Origin: JBFXDI01 sp050181295
GTDB taxonomy: Bacteria > Pseudomonadota > Alphaproteobacteria > Rhizobiales > Aestuariivirgaceae
NCBI GenBank assembly: GCA_050181295.1
Contig: JBFXDI010000071.1
Coordinates: 1-20,689, forward strand
Direction of reading: 5' to 3'
DNA: 20,689 nucleotides
The notes below the pieces were generated by a model. It was not told where the DNA came from. It saw only the letters and a program-made list of their open reading frames with translations, and did no database searches. Below, piece by piece: positions 1 to 7,487 of this stretch. How positions within the stretch are numbered: the stretch's first letter is position 1; the number at the start of each line of letters is the position of its first letter. The position numbers were made by a program, and so were the translations under genes.

Positions 1-3000
1 CCCGCTCCGTGACATGCCGCGAGACGTTGTCGCACCGGCCGATGACCTCCGCCGACATCGAGCCGAGCCTGTCGTCGAGCTCGTGTGTCGCGCTGCCAAG
101 CTGGACGACGATCGCGCGCGAGGTTTCCTGGAGCTGCCCGGAAAGCCGGTCGGAGGTCTCCCCGATCCTGTCCGCAAGATTGCCCGAGGCCTCGTCGAGC
201 TGCTGGGTGAGGCGCACCGTGGTGGAGCTGAACTGGCCGATGAGCTCGGCCGAGACGCTTTCGATCTGGTTGTGGAAGCCGCGCGTCGTCTCGTCCAGCC
301 GCATGCCGAGGTCGCCGGTCGCCTGGTCGATGAAGTTCGAGACCTGTGAGGTCGCCGAGCCGAGCCGGTTCGAGAGATCGTTGGAAAGCTGCTCGAGGCG
401 ACCGCCCATCAGTCCGGTGGCCTCGGAGAGCCTGCCCGTCATCTCCTCCGACGCAAGGCCGAGCTGGCCCGTGAGCTTAGCTGTGGTATCGAGCAGGCTT
501 TCGTTGATCGAGGCCGTGAGGGTCCCAAGCTGACGCGCCAGGTCGGTCGTCGACCCGTCGAGCCTCGAGGCCAGCTCGCCAGCCGTCTGGTCCAGCCTTT
601 CGACGAGCTTTTCGGACGTGCCGGCGAGCCGTGTTGCGACATCCGAGGTCGTCTGGTCCACGAAATCGACGAGCTTCGTCGACGTCTCCTCGAGCCTTCC
701 CGACACGTCGCCCGTGACCTGGTCGAGACGGTCGGCGACCTGCAGCGTCGTCTCGGAGAGCCGGCGCGCCACATCGCTCGACGTCTGGTCCAGCCGGCCG
801 GAGATGAGGGAGGAGGCCTCGGTGAGCCGCACCGTGAGATGGCTCGATGTGTTGTCCAGCCGGTCGGCGAGGCCGTCGACGGTCTCGGTGAGCTGCCCCG
901 CCAGTTCGACCGCCGCAGTGTCGAGCCGCCCGGCGATCTGGCCGGAGGTGTCCGCCAGCCGCATCGTGAGATCGGTGGAGGTGTTTTCGAGCCTGTCCCC
1001 GATCTCCGACGAGGCGGCGTTGAGGCGCGCGATGAGGGTGCTCGACGTGCTCTCCAGTCGGTTGGCCACCTCCTCGGACGTGCCGGAAAGGCGGTTCGTG
1101 AGGTCGCCGGAGGTCGTGTCGAGCCGCGTGGCGATGTGCTCGGAGGCATCCGCCAGCCTCACGAGCATCTCGGCTGATGTGAGATCGAGGCGGCCCATGA
1201 CGCTTTCGGAGGTCTCCGAGAGCCGGCCCGTGAGGTCGCTGGCGGTCGTGTCGAGCCGCTCGGCCACCTGGCCGGACGTTTCGGAAAGCCGCGTCGTAAG
1301 GTCCACCGACGTCGTCTCGAGGCGCGTGGCGATCTGCTCGGAGGTCTCGGCGAGACGGACCGCAAGCTGCGTCGAGGTCGAATCGAGGCTTCCGGAAACT
1401 TGCCGGGAGGTGTCCGAGAGCCGCGTGAGAAGCTGTGTCGAGGTGCTTTCGAGGTTGCCGGCGATCTGCTCCGAGGTGTCGGCAAGCCGGTTCGTGAGCT
1501 GCGTTGAAGTGGTCTCGAGCGTGCCCGCGATCTGCTCCGAGGTCTCGGCCAGGCGGCCCGACAGTTCGGTGGAGGTGGCGGTCAGATGGCTGGCGACGAG
1601 TTCCGACGTGCTCGAAAGGCGCGTCGTGAGATCGGTCGAGCTGGCTTCGAGACGCGAAGCGATGCTTTCCGACGTGACGGTCAGGCGCCCACCGAGCTCG
1701 CTGGAAGTGGCGTCGAGACGGCTCGCGATCTCCTCCGACTTCTCGGCCAGGCGATCGAGAAGGCCCATGGACGTCACGTCGAGCTTGCTCGCGATCTGCC
1801 CCGAGGTCTCGGAGAGCCGCGAGGTGAGCGTGGTCGAGGTCGAGTCCAACCGTCCGGCGATATCGTCGGAGCTGTCGGCAAGGCGGCTCATCAGCTCGCT
1901 GGAGGTCGAGTCCAGGCGGCCTGCGATCTGCTCCGAGGTGACCGAAAGGCGGACGGTGAGTTCCGTCGCCGTGGAATCGAGGCGTCCGGCGATCTGCTCC
2001 GAGGTCTGCGACAGACGGTCGAGCAGGTCGGTCGAGGTCGTGTCGAGGCGGCCCGAGATCTGGGCCGACATATCCGAGAGGCGGCTCAGGAGCTCTGTGG
2101 AGGTGGAGTCGAGGCGGCCCGCCAGAAGCTCCGAGGTGGAGCCGAGCCGTTGCGTGAGATCAGTCGAGGAAGTGGCGAGGCGCTCCGCCAACAGGCCCGT
2201 CGTGTCCTCGAGCTTGGCCGTCATCTGCGTCGAGGCGACGTCGAGCAGATCGGACATGCGCGAGGTGGCGGTGCCGAGCCGCGCGACGATCTTGCCGGAG
2301 GTCTGGTCGATGGTCTGCGAAAGACGCACGGTCGACTCGTCGAGATGCGCGGACATGAGGCCCGTCGCTTCCGCGACCCGGTTGAAGAGGATGCCGGACG
2401 TCTCCTCGAGCTTGCCCGACATGCGGCCCGTGGCAGATTCCATGCGGGCGAAGAGATCAGTCGTCGCGTCGGCGAGCTTTCCGGTCATCTTGCCGGAAGC
2501 GTCCTCGAAATAGGCGAAAAGATCGTCGCGGGCGGCCGCTACGTTCTGCACGAAATCGCCGGAGAGCGAGAGCAGCCGGTCGGAGAGCGCGTTGCTCGAG
2601 TGCTCGATCTGGGTCGAGACGTCGACGCCCGACTTCTCCATCTGCTGCGCGACCTCGGTCGACGTCGCCTTGAGGTGGTAGGCGATGTTGCCGCTCGTCG
2701 ACTTCAGCATCTCGGCGAACTGGCCGCTGGAACTGCGCAGCTGCTCGGAAAGCGTCGCCGTCATATGGTCGACGCCGCGCGCCACCTCGACCGTGACCGA
2801 GGTGAGTTCGCCGGCGCTCGCCTTCATGGAATCGACGATCCGGCTTTCGAGCTGGCGCACGTGCTCGCCATAGGCTTGCGAATCGCGGTTGAGCGAGGCG
2901 GCGGAACTCGAGAGCGCGTCGAGCTGCGCCGCGAGGCTCTGCGAGAAGACCTGCATCTCGTTCATCAGCACGCCCGACATCTGATCCATGCGGGCGGTCT

Positions 3001-3895
3001 GGTTGTTGATCTCGGTGCCGGCGACGTTGGCGCGGCCCGCGAGCTCCTCGATCGTCTGGGTGAGCTCGACGGTCGTGCTCTTGAGTCCGTGTTCGAGCGT
3101 CGCGAGCGTGCCCGCCGCGGTGCTGATGATGCCCTGCAGATTGCCGGTGTTGTGATCGAGCCTCTCGATCAGCGGCGCCGCCTCGCGCCCGATGAACTCG
3201 CCTGCCTGCACGAGCGCGCCGCGCTGGTTCTCGATCCCGACCAGGAGGTTGCGGATGCGTTCCTCGTTGGCGCCGAACGCCCGCTCGAGGCTCGCGATCT
3301 CGCGGTGGACGAGTCCCTCGATCTCCGCCGCCCTTTGCACCGCATGGTCGATGCCGCCCACGAGCTGGTCGATCTCGTGGCGCACGGTCTGGGCAATGGA
3401 GGTCAGTCCGTCGGCAGCCACGTCCTGCGGCCGCACGAGCCTCAGAGCGGCGTGGCTCAGCAGTTCCGAGATCTGGCGCATCTGGGCCGCGCGCCAGAGG
3501 AAGTAGGCCATCGTCCAGACGACGAAGAGCGGCAGCGCGAAGACGACAAAGGCCACCGCCACCTTCGGCAGGTTCTCGTCGCTGAAAAGGTCGGGCTGGT
3601 TGAGGAGCCCCGGTCCGTAGATGGCGGCGCAGATGCCGACCCAGACGACGGAAGCCAGGAAGGCAACCCAGAAAGGCGTGGTCGAAGGCCCGCGTCCGAG
3701 GCGCGTCGCGGAACCGGCTAGTGTCGGATCGTTCTCATTGGCCGGGCGGCCGCGCAGAAGCTGCTCGTCCCGGCGGCGCTGCTCGGCTTCTGGCCTCGTC
3801 TCGGCGGGCTCGTTCGCTTCGGCCGCCGCAACCCCCTCATGGCCGCGATTAAGCCGCCGTGCTTCACGCCGGGCATCGCTGATCTGACTGGCCAT
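1..3895 (-). CDS. Giant membrane-anchored apolipoprotein-like repeat protein, Growth Pole Ring (GPR)-like, 3' end outside the window
   Basis: The reading frame is open from ATG at 3895 to the left edge, giving 1298 visible codons without a stop. A GGGGAA ribosome site lies about 7 bases before the ATG. Residues 1-70 are charged and rich in Arg, Glu and Ala. Two hydrophobic segments follow at about 74-96 and 111-134, so the protein is probably anchored in the inner membrane. The rest is predicted to be almost wholly alpha-helical. From about residue 467 to the edge it is a regular 22-residue repeat with a consensus like GRLDTTSTDLTxRLSETSEQIA, the period typical of apolipoprotein A/E amphipathic helices. 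This layout matches the roughly 2100-residue Growth Pole Ring protein of Agrobacterium, which organises polar growth in Hyphomicrobiales. Homologues are often annotated as kinesin-like or apolipoprotein-domain proteins. The GPR assignment is inference from architecture; the repeat and membrane segments are seen directly. Confidence 0.85.
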   Translation of the reverse strand, partial: MASQISDARREARRLNRGHEGVAAAEANEPAETRPEAEQRRRDEQLLRGRPANENDPTLAGSATRLGRGPSTTPFWVAFLASVVWVGICAAIYGPGLLNQPDLFSDENLPKVAVAFVVFALPLFVVWTMAYFLWRAAQMRQISELLSHAALRLVRPQDVAADGLTSIAQTVRHEIDQLVGGIDHAVQRAAEIEGLVHREIASLERAFGANEERIRNLLVGIENQRGALVQAGEFIGREAAPLIERLDHNTGNLQGIISTAAGTLATLEHGLKSTTVELTQTIEELAGRANVAGTEINNQTARMDQMSGVLMNEMQVFSQSLAAQLDALSSSAASLNRDSQAYGEHVRQLESRIVDSMKASAGELTSVTVEVARGVDHMTATLSEQLRSSSGQFAEMLKSTSGNIAYHLKATSTEVAQQMEKSGVDVSTQIEHSSNALSDRLLSLSGDFVQNVAAARDDLFAYFEDASGKMTGKLADATTDLFARMESATGRMSGKLEETSGILFNRVAEATGLMSAHLDESTVRLSQTIDQTSGKIVARLGTATSRMSDLLDVASTQMTAKLEDTTGLLAERLATSSTDLTQRLGSTSELLAGRLDSTSTELLSRLSDMSAQISGRLDTTSTDLLDRLSQTSEQIAGRLDSTATELTVRLSVTSEQIAGRLDSTSSELMSRLADSSDDIAGRLDSTSTTLTSRLSETSGQIASKLDVTSMGLLDRLAEKSEEIASRLDATSSELGGRLTVTSESIASRLEASSTDLTTRLSSTSELVASHLTATSTELSGRLAETSEQIAGTLETTSTQLTNRLADTSEQIAGNLESTSTQLLTRLSDTSRQVSGSLDSTSTQLAVRLAETSEQIATRLETTSVDLTTRLSETSGQVAERLDTTASDLTGRLSETSESVMGRLDLTSAEMLVRLADASEHIATRLDTTSGDLTNRLSGTSEEVANRLESTSSTLIARLNAASSEIGDRLENTSTDLTMRLADTSGQIAGRLDTAAVELAGQLTETVDGLADRLDNTSSHLTVRLTEASSLISGRLDQTSSDVARRLSETTLQVADRLDQVTGDVSGRLEETSTKLVDFVDQTTSDVATRLAGTSEKLVERLDQTAGELASRLDGSTTDLARQLGTLTASINESLLDTTAKLTGQLGLASEEMTGRLSEATGLMGGRLEQLSNDLSNRLGSATSQVSNFIDQATGDLGMRLDETTRGFHNQIESVSAELIGQFSSTTVRLTQQLDEASGNLADRIGETSDRLSGQLQETSRAIVVQLGSATHELDDRLGSMSAEVIGRCDNVSRHVTER
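2..2500 (-). repeat. About 37 tandem 66-bp coding units (22-residue amphipathic repeats)
   Basis: Translated on the minus strand, this stretch divides into successive 22-residue units with no insertion or deletion that I could find. Each unit is two 11-residue halves, with Leu, Ile or Val at matching places and the pattern RL-D/E-x-T/S-S. The units between about 700 and 2200 are the most alike; those nearer the left edge (for example with GQLGLAS or NQIESVS) and those nearest 2500 are more diverged. DNA identity between units is partial, so this is an old protein repeat rather than a recent tandem duplication. Confidence 0.85.
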
Positions 3896-4355
3896 TAACT
3901 ATTCCCCGCACCACCCTGACGACGTTAGCCAACCCCGACCGGCGCCATTGTTCTGGCGTTCCGGTCCGGGGACCCCTGTTTCGGCGCGGCAGCAGAGCCC
4001 TCCATACGCTCGTGCACTCACTCACGAACCAATCACTCCGCCCGGCGCCATACCGGCACGCAACTGCCCACCGGCTTTGTCGGAACCCCCAGTCCCGCCT
4101 GACGCGGACGGGGATTTGGCTGGCCTCGTCCAAATCCTCCGCCGGAAGGTTAACACATAGCGCAAGTGAGGAGAGACTTGAACACCACCGCCCCGCAGGC
4201 TCCCCCGGTAATTAAAGTTTTGGTTAAAATTGTGATCCGAAATGGCACAGCCGGCAGTTTCTGGCGGCTTTCCGACGGCCTCTCGTTAACCTGACGGTAT
4301 CGCCTCAGCGCTAGCATCGCAACCAAACAAAGCAAAACATAAGCAGGGAAGTGCC
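3896..4355. promoter_or_regulatory. 460-base divergent spacer between the GPR-like gene and the Hpt gene
   Basis: I see no convincing gene here; the short open frames lack ribosome sites and family resemblance. The part near the Hpt gene is locally AT-rich and carries GTTAAC at 4149-4154, ATTAA at 4211-4215, GGTTAAA at 4222-4228 and GTTAACC at 4285-4291. The pair at 4212-4215 and 4224-4227 is TTAA-N8-TTAA, one base longer than the CtrA consensus TTAA-N7-TTAA. Promoters for both divergent genes must lie here, but I cannot place -35 and -10 boxes with confidence. Confidence 0.4.
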
Positions 4356-4730
4356 GTGGCCAGCGAACCGTCCAATGCGGCGCAGCGCACGCCGTCGAAG
4401 CCGGATCCCGAGGTTCTCGATCTGGCCCATCTCTCCCGCTACAGCATGGGTGACCGGGCGCTGGAGGCGGAGCTGCTTTCGCTGTTTCGGGCCCAGGTCC
4501 GCATGCAGGCCAGCGCCATCGCGCTCGCCGACGGCGCCGAAAGCTGGAAGTTTGCGACCCATACCCTAAAAGGTGTCGCGCGCACGCTTGGGGCATGGCG
4601 TATCGCACGCACGGCGACGGCCCTGGAGGCGCTGGGTCACGATGGGTCTGCCGAGGAGCGGGCGCGGCTGCTGAGCCAGCTCGAGGAGCAGATCGCCGAG
4701 TGCGAAGCGGCGATCGACGGGACCGGCTGA
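4356..4730 (+). CDS. Hpt domain phosphotransfer protein
   Basis: This 124-residue cytoplasmic protein is a single histidine phosphotransfer domain. The signature HTLKGVARTLGA places the phospho-accepting histidine at residue 69, followed by the usual Lys and Gly of H-x-L-K-G. The flanking helices (about 35-60 and 85-118) fit the four-helix bundle of the family. Such proteins carry phosphate between hybrid histidine kinases and response regulators; no kinase or regulator lies in this window, so its partners are unknown. The start is GTG at 4356, preceded by AGCAGGGA at a normal distance. It is divergent from the GPR-like gene, which suggests, but does not show, a role in cell-cycle or polarity signalling. 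A hairpin terminator follows at 4829. Confidence 0.88.
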   Translation: MASEPSNAAQRTPSKPDPEVLDLAHLSRYSMGDRALEAELLSLFRAQVRMQASAIALADGAESWKFATHTLKGVARTLGAWRIARTATALEALGHDGSAEERARLLSQLEEQIAECEAAIDGTG

Positions 4731-4828
4731 GGCATATCCGACCCGCCTGTTCGGCATTGTGTTTCGCGGTGCAATCTCCTAAGTAACCCGCGCGTTGCCG
4801 CGCCAACGGACGGCACGGGGATTCTGCA

Positions 4829-4854
4829 GGCGGGGCGGAAGCGTCCCGCCTTTT
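4829..4854 (+). terminator. Rho-independent terminator downstream of the Hpt gene
   Basis: GGCGGGGCG and CGTCCCGCC form a nine-pair stem with one G-U pair around the four-base loop GAAG, and TTTT follows directly. It lies about 100 bases after the Hpt stop codon and about 100 bases before the ferredoxin gene, so it probably separates two transcription units. Two weaker AT-rich inverted repeats follow at 4849-4864 and 4862-4883. Confidence 0.75.
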
Positions 4855-4955
4855 CAAAAAGGCAAGCTTCTTCAAAGGCTTGCGATCGTTCATCTCGGAG
4901 ACCTACGCCTGCTCTTTGAAGATGCGCAAGAAGGGCGTGGCAGCAGGGCTTGCTC

Positions 4956-5276
4956 ATGACGAAGATTGTTTTCATCGGCCACGACGAGACCACGCGGGAG
5001 GTCGATTCCGCCAACGGCATGTCCGTCATGGAGGCGGCGGTGAAGAACATGGTGCCGGGCATTGACGCCGATTGCGGCGGCGCCTGCGCCTGCGCCACCT
5101 GCCATGTCTATGTCGAGCCCCAGTGGCTGGAGAAGGTCGGCGCCCGCAGCGAGATGGAGGAGGACATGCTCGATTTCGCCTTCGATGTCCGCGACAACAG
5201 CCGGCTTTCTTGCCAGATCAAGGTGACGGACGAGTTGGACGGCCTCACCGTGCGCGTGCCGGAAAAGCAGTTCTGA
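4956..5276 (+). CDS. [2Fe-2S] ferredoxin, putidaredoxin/adrenodoxin type
   Basis: This 106-residue protein carries the cysteine pattern of adrenodoxin-type ferredoxins: C40, C46 and C49 in the segment DCGGACACATCHVYV, and C86 in SRLSCQI. These four hold the [2Fe-2S] cluster; C44 is an additional cysteine inside the loop. Such ferredoxins pass single electrons from an NAD(P)H reductase to cytochromes P450, Rieske oxygenases or Fe-S assembly factors. I chose ATG at 4956 because GCAGGG lies about 7 bases upstream and the protein then begins MTKIVFIG, as in relatives; a TTG two codons earlier is less likely. The ferredoxin-NADP reductase gene starts 40 bases downstream, so the two probably form one transcript and may work as a redox pair. 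The final electron acceptor is not in the window. Confidence 0.92.
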   Translation: MTKIVFIGHDETTREVDSANGMSVMEAAVKNMVPGIDADCGGACACATCHVYVEPQWLEKVGARSEMEEDMLDFAFDVRDNSRLSCQIKVTDELDGLTVRVPEKQF

Positions 5277-5308
5277 CCGCGTCGCTTCCGCGGCTGCTCA
5301 GGGAGTCC

Positions 5309-5320
5309 ATGCTGAAATGA
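5309..5320 (+). promoter_or_regulatory. Three-codon leader frame overlapping the FNR start
   Basis: ATGCTGAAATGA reads Met-Leu-Lys-stop, and its TGA overlaps the FNR start codon in an ATGA arrangement. The only Shine-Dalgarno-like run, GGGAG at 5301-5305, lies 3 bases before this ATG and 11 bases before the FNR ATG. The spacing to the FNR start is long but usable. Termination and re-initiation is possible, but chance is also likely. Confidence 0.25.
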
Positions 5321-6363
5321 ACGTGATGAACGGCGCCAATGGCGGAGCGATCGAGACCGACGCCCTGATCGTGGGCGCGGGCCCCTGCGGCCTCTTCGCG
5401 GTGTTCGAACTCGGCCTGCTCGACATCCGCTGCCATGTGGTCGACATCCTCGACCGGCCAGGCGGGCAATGCACCGAGCTCTATCCGGAGAAGCCGATCT
5501 ACGACATCCCTGCCCTGCCCATCGTCACCGGCCAGGAGCTGACCGATCGGCTCATGGACCAGATCAAGCCCTTCGACGCGCAGTTCCACTTCAGCCAAAT
5601 GGTGACCGAGCTCAGGAAGCTCGACGACGGCAAGTTCGAGATCAAGACCGATGCCGGCGTGACCTTCCACGCCACCGTCGTGGTGATCGCGGCGGGCGGC
5701 GGAAGCTTCCAGCCGAAAAAGCCGCCGATCCCCGGCATCGAGGCCTATGAAGGCTCCTCTGTCTTCTATTCCGTGCGCAAGATCGAGGCCTTCCGCGGCA
5801 AGGACGTGCTGATTGTGGGCGGCGGCGATTCGGCGCTCGACTGGACCCTCAACCTGCACCCGGTGGCGAAGAGCATGACGCTTCTCCATCGCCGCGACGA
5901 CTTCCGCGCCGCCCCTGACAGCGTCAACAAGATGCGCAAGCTCGTTGCGGACGGTCAGATGGCGCTGAAGATCGGCCAGGTGACGGGCCTCAAGGGCGAC
6001 GGCGGAACTCTTTCCGCCGCGGTGGTGAAGGGTGCGGAGGGAACTTTCGAGGTCGGCACCAACGCCATGCTCCCCTTCTTCGGCCTCACCATGAAGCTCG
6101 GTCCCGTGGCCGAATGGGGCCTAAACCTCTCCGAGAACCTGGTGCCCGTCGATACGGCGAAGTTCGAGACCTCGACGTCCGGCATCTTTGCCATTGGCGA
6201 CATCAACTGGTACGAGGGCAAGCTGAAGCTCATCCTCTCGGGCTTCCACGAGGCGGCGCTCATGGCGCAGCAGGCGTTCCGCTACGTGCATCCGGGCGAG
6301 CGGCTGCTCTTCCAGTACACGACCTCCTCTTCCTCGCTCCAGAAGAAGCTCGGCGTCTCCTGA
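5317..6363 (+). CDS. Ferredoxin-NADP+ reductase, thioredoxin-reductase-like type
   Basis: This 348-residue FAD enzyme transfers electrons between NADPH and ferredoxin. The FAD-binding dinucleotide motif GAGPCG is at 20-25, the NADPH-binding motif GGGDSA at 168-173, HRRDDFRA at 191-198 and the second FAD contact GIFAIGDIN at about 289-297. There is no CxxC redox pair between the two nucleotide motifs, which excludes thioredoxin reductase and places it in the YumC/TrxR-like FNR group common in Rhizobiales and Bacillus. The C-terminal tail with its Ser/Thr run followed by LQKKLGVS is also typical of this group, where it covers the flavin. It lies 40 bases after the ferredoxin gene on the same strand, its likely redox partner. 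The start is ATG at 5317; a second in-frame ATG lies three codons on. Confidence 0.93.
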   Translation: MNVMNGANGGAIETDALIVGAGPCGLFAVFELGLLDIRCHVVDILDRPGGQCTELYPEKPIYDIPALPIVTGQELTDRLMDQIKPFDAQFHFSQMVTELRKLDDGKFEIKTDAGVTFHATVVVIAAGGGSFQPKKPPIPGIEAYEGSSVFYSVRKIEAFRGKDVLIVGGGDSALDWTLNLHPVAKSMTLLHRRDDFRAAPDSVNKMRKLVADGQMALKIGQVTGLKGDGGTLSAAVVKGAEGTFEVGTNAMLPFFGLTMKLGPVAEWGLNLSENLVPVDTAKFETSTSGIFAIGDINWYEGKLKLILSGFHEAALMAQQAFRYVHPGERLLFQYTTSSSSLQKKLGVS

Positions 6364-6383
6364 CGCCTGCACCCTCTCCAAGG

Positions 6384-6465
6384 CGTCATTGCCGGGCTTG
6401 ACCCGGCAATCTTCTTGCGACGCTAACCGTGAAAAGGATGCCCGGCTCGGAGGCCGGGCATGACG
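6384..6465. repeat. Intergenic palindromic unit, copy 1
   Basis: The unit is bounded by CGTCAT and ATGACG. Inside are two stems: ATTGCCGGG-CTTGA-CCCGGCAAT at 6388-6410 and ATGCCCGGC-TCGGAG-GCCGGGCAT at 6438-6461. It lies between the convergent FNR and MarR-GNAT genes, starting 20 bases after the FNR stop. The same arrangement recurs at 10024. Units of this kind are abundant between genes in Hyphomicrobiales; here it may end transcription from both sides. Confidence 0.85.
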
Positions 6466-6485
6466 GTGGAAAGTCTCGCTCGCAA

Positions 6486-7409
6486 CTATGCCAGATCCAG
6501 TTCCCACGTCTCGCTGATGAGCGACTGCCCGAAGCTCTCGTTCGGCTCCGAGGCCGTGAGCCGGAAGCCCTCCCGCTCGTAGATCGCCCGCGCCGCCGTG
6601 AGGATGCTCTGGGTCCAGAGCACGATCTTCCTGTAGCCCGCGCCTTCCGCGAACCGGACAGTTTCCTGCACGAGGCGCCGTCCGAGGCCCTGCCCCCGCG
6701 CCTTGGGATCCACGATCAGAAGCCGGAGCTTCGCGACATCCTCGCTCTGGCGCACGAGGAACACCGAGCCCACGCGCTCGCCCTCCATCTCCGCGATCCA
6801 GCAGGCTTCCCGGCGGGGATCGAATTCCTCGATGAACCGGGAGACGATCCCGGCGACCAGCGCCTCGAACCGCTCGTCGAAGCGGTACTCATCCCAGTAG
6901 AGGCTTGCGTGCCGTTCCACGACCCAGCCCATGTCGCCTGGCTTGTGCGGCCGGAGCGCGATCTCCGGAGAGGAAGCCTCCGGCGCGAGCAGTCGTTCGA
7001 GCCGCCGCATCGCGGTCGCGACCTCCGCCAGCCCTTGCGGGTCGAGATGGGCGAGCATTTCGGCGACCTCCCGCCGCGACGCCTCCTCGCAAGGGCCGAA
7101 GGCCCGTCGCCCTTGGGACGTGAGGGCCAGAAGCTGCTCGCGCCCATCGCGCGGGGACGCCTCGCGCTTCACCAGGCCGTCTTCCGAGAAGCGCCGGAGC
7201 TGACGGCTGAGATAGCCGGGATCCATGTTGAGGTCGCGCGCGAGCTCCGCCGCCGTGACCTTCGGCCGGTGCGCGATCTCGTAGAGAACCCGCATCTGCG
7301 GCAGGGAGAAGGCGCTGTCATAGAGCCTGTCCCGAAGCAGTCCGAGCCGCCCGGTGTAGAAGCGGTTGAACTGCCTCACCGCATCGACACGTTCCAGATC
7401 CGGCGCCAT
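6486..7409 (-). CDS. MarR-family regulator fused to a GNAT N-acetyltransferase
   Basis: The 307-residue protein has two domains. Residues 1-142 are a MarR winged-helix regulator, with the helix-turn-helix in VTAAELARDLNMDPGYLSRQ (51-70) and the wing around ASPRDGREQLLALTSQGR. Residues 150-307 are a GNAT acetyltransferase; RGQGLG at 238-243 is the acetyl-CoA-binding motif A, and AIYEREGFRL is the usual C-terminal motif. Fusions of this layout are widespread in proteobacteria but their acetyl acceptor is mostly unknown. The start is ATG at 7409, with GAGG about 7 bases before it. A perfect 19-bp palindrome 20 bases upstream of the start is a likely binding site for the protein itself, which would make it autoregulated. 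The gene ends 20 bases from palindromic unit copy 1. Confidence 0.92.
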   Translation of the reverse strand: MAPDLERVDAVRQFNRFYTGRLGLLRDRLYDSAFSLPQMRVLYEIAHRPKVTAAELARDLNMDPGYLSRQLRRFSEDGLVKREASPRDGREQLLALTSQGRRAFGPCEEASRREVAEMLAHLDPQGLAEVATAMRRLERLLAPEASSPEIALRPHKPGDMGWVVERHASLYWDEYRFDERFEALVAGIVSRFIEEFDPRREACWIAEMEGERVGSVFLVRQSEDVAKLRLLIVDPKARGQGLGRRLVQETVRFAEGAGYRKIVLWTQSILTAARAIYEREGFRLTASEPNESFGQSLISETWELDLA

Positions 7410-7429
7410 CTCAAAGCCTCTTTCGCAAT

Positions 7430-7448
7430 TAGTTGACTAAGTCAACTA
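7430..7448. promoter_or_regulatory. Perfect 19-bp palindrome, probable MarR-type operator
   Basis: TAGTTGACTAAGTCAACTA has two 9-base arms in perfect symmetry around a single central base. It lies 20 bases upstream of the MarR-GNAT start codon, where it would overlap or adjoin the promoter. Size, symmetry and place are those of MarR-family operators. Autoregulation by the adjacent gene is inference. Confidence 0.7.
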
Positions 7449-7487
7449 TATAGGCATCAAAAGCGTTCGTCTAGGCGGAAGCCGCTC

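Noticed and set aside
439..1149. A 236-codon minus-strand frame in the repeat region
   Set aside because: It lies in a different frame inside the giant gene and gives an Arg/Pro/Ser-rich sequence typical of shifted high-GC code.
2..2500. 66-bp direct repeats considered as a CRISPR array or satellite
   Set aside because: The units follow one another without unique spacers, are diverged at DNA level and encode an in-frame 22-residue protein repeat.
618..2513. A 631-codon plus-strand open frame across the repeat region
   Set aside because: It is antisense to the giant repeat gene; its Arg/Ser/Val-rich protein only mirrors the 66-bp period, and it has no family resemblance.
1586..3721. A 711-codon plus-strand open frame
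   Set aside because: It is also antisense to the giant gene, opened by high GC content and regular codon use. The minus frame has membrane segments, a ribosome site and coherent repeats; this one has none.
4212..4227. TTAA-N8-TTAA as a full CtrA box
   Set aside because: The CtrA consensus needs seven bases between the halves; with eight it is only a weak suggestion, so no site is called.
4150..4893. A 247-codon minus-strand frame across the Hpt gene
   Set aside because: It is antisense to a clear Hpt domain with HTLKG motif and its translation is Arg/Pro/Ala-rich with no recognisable domain.
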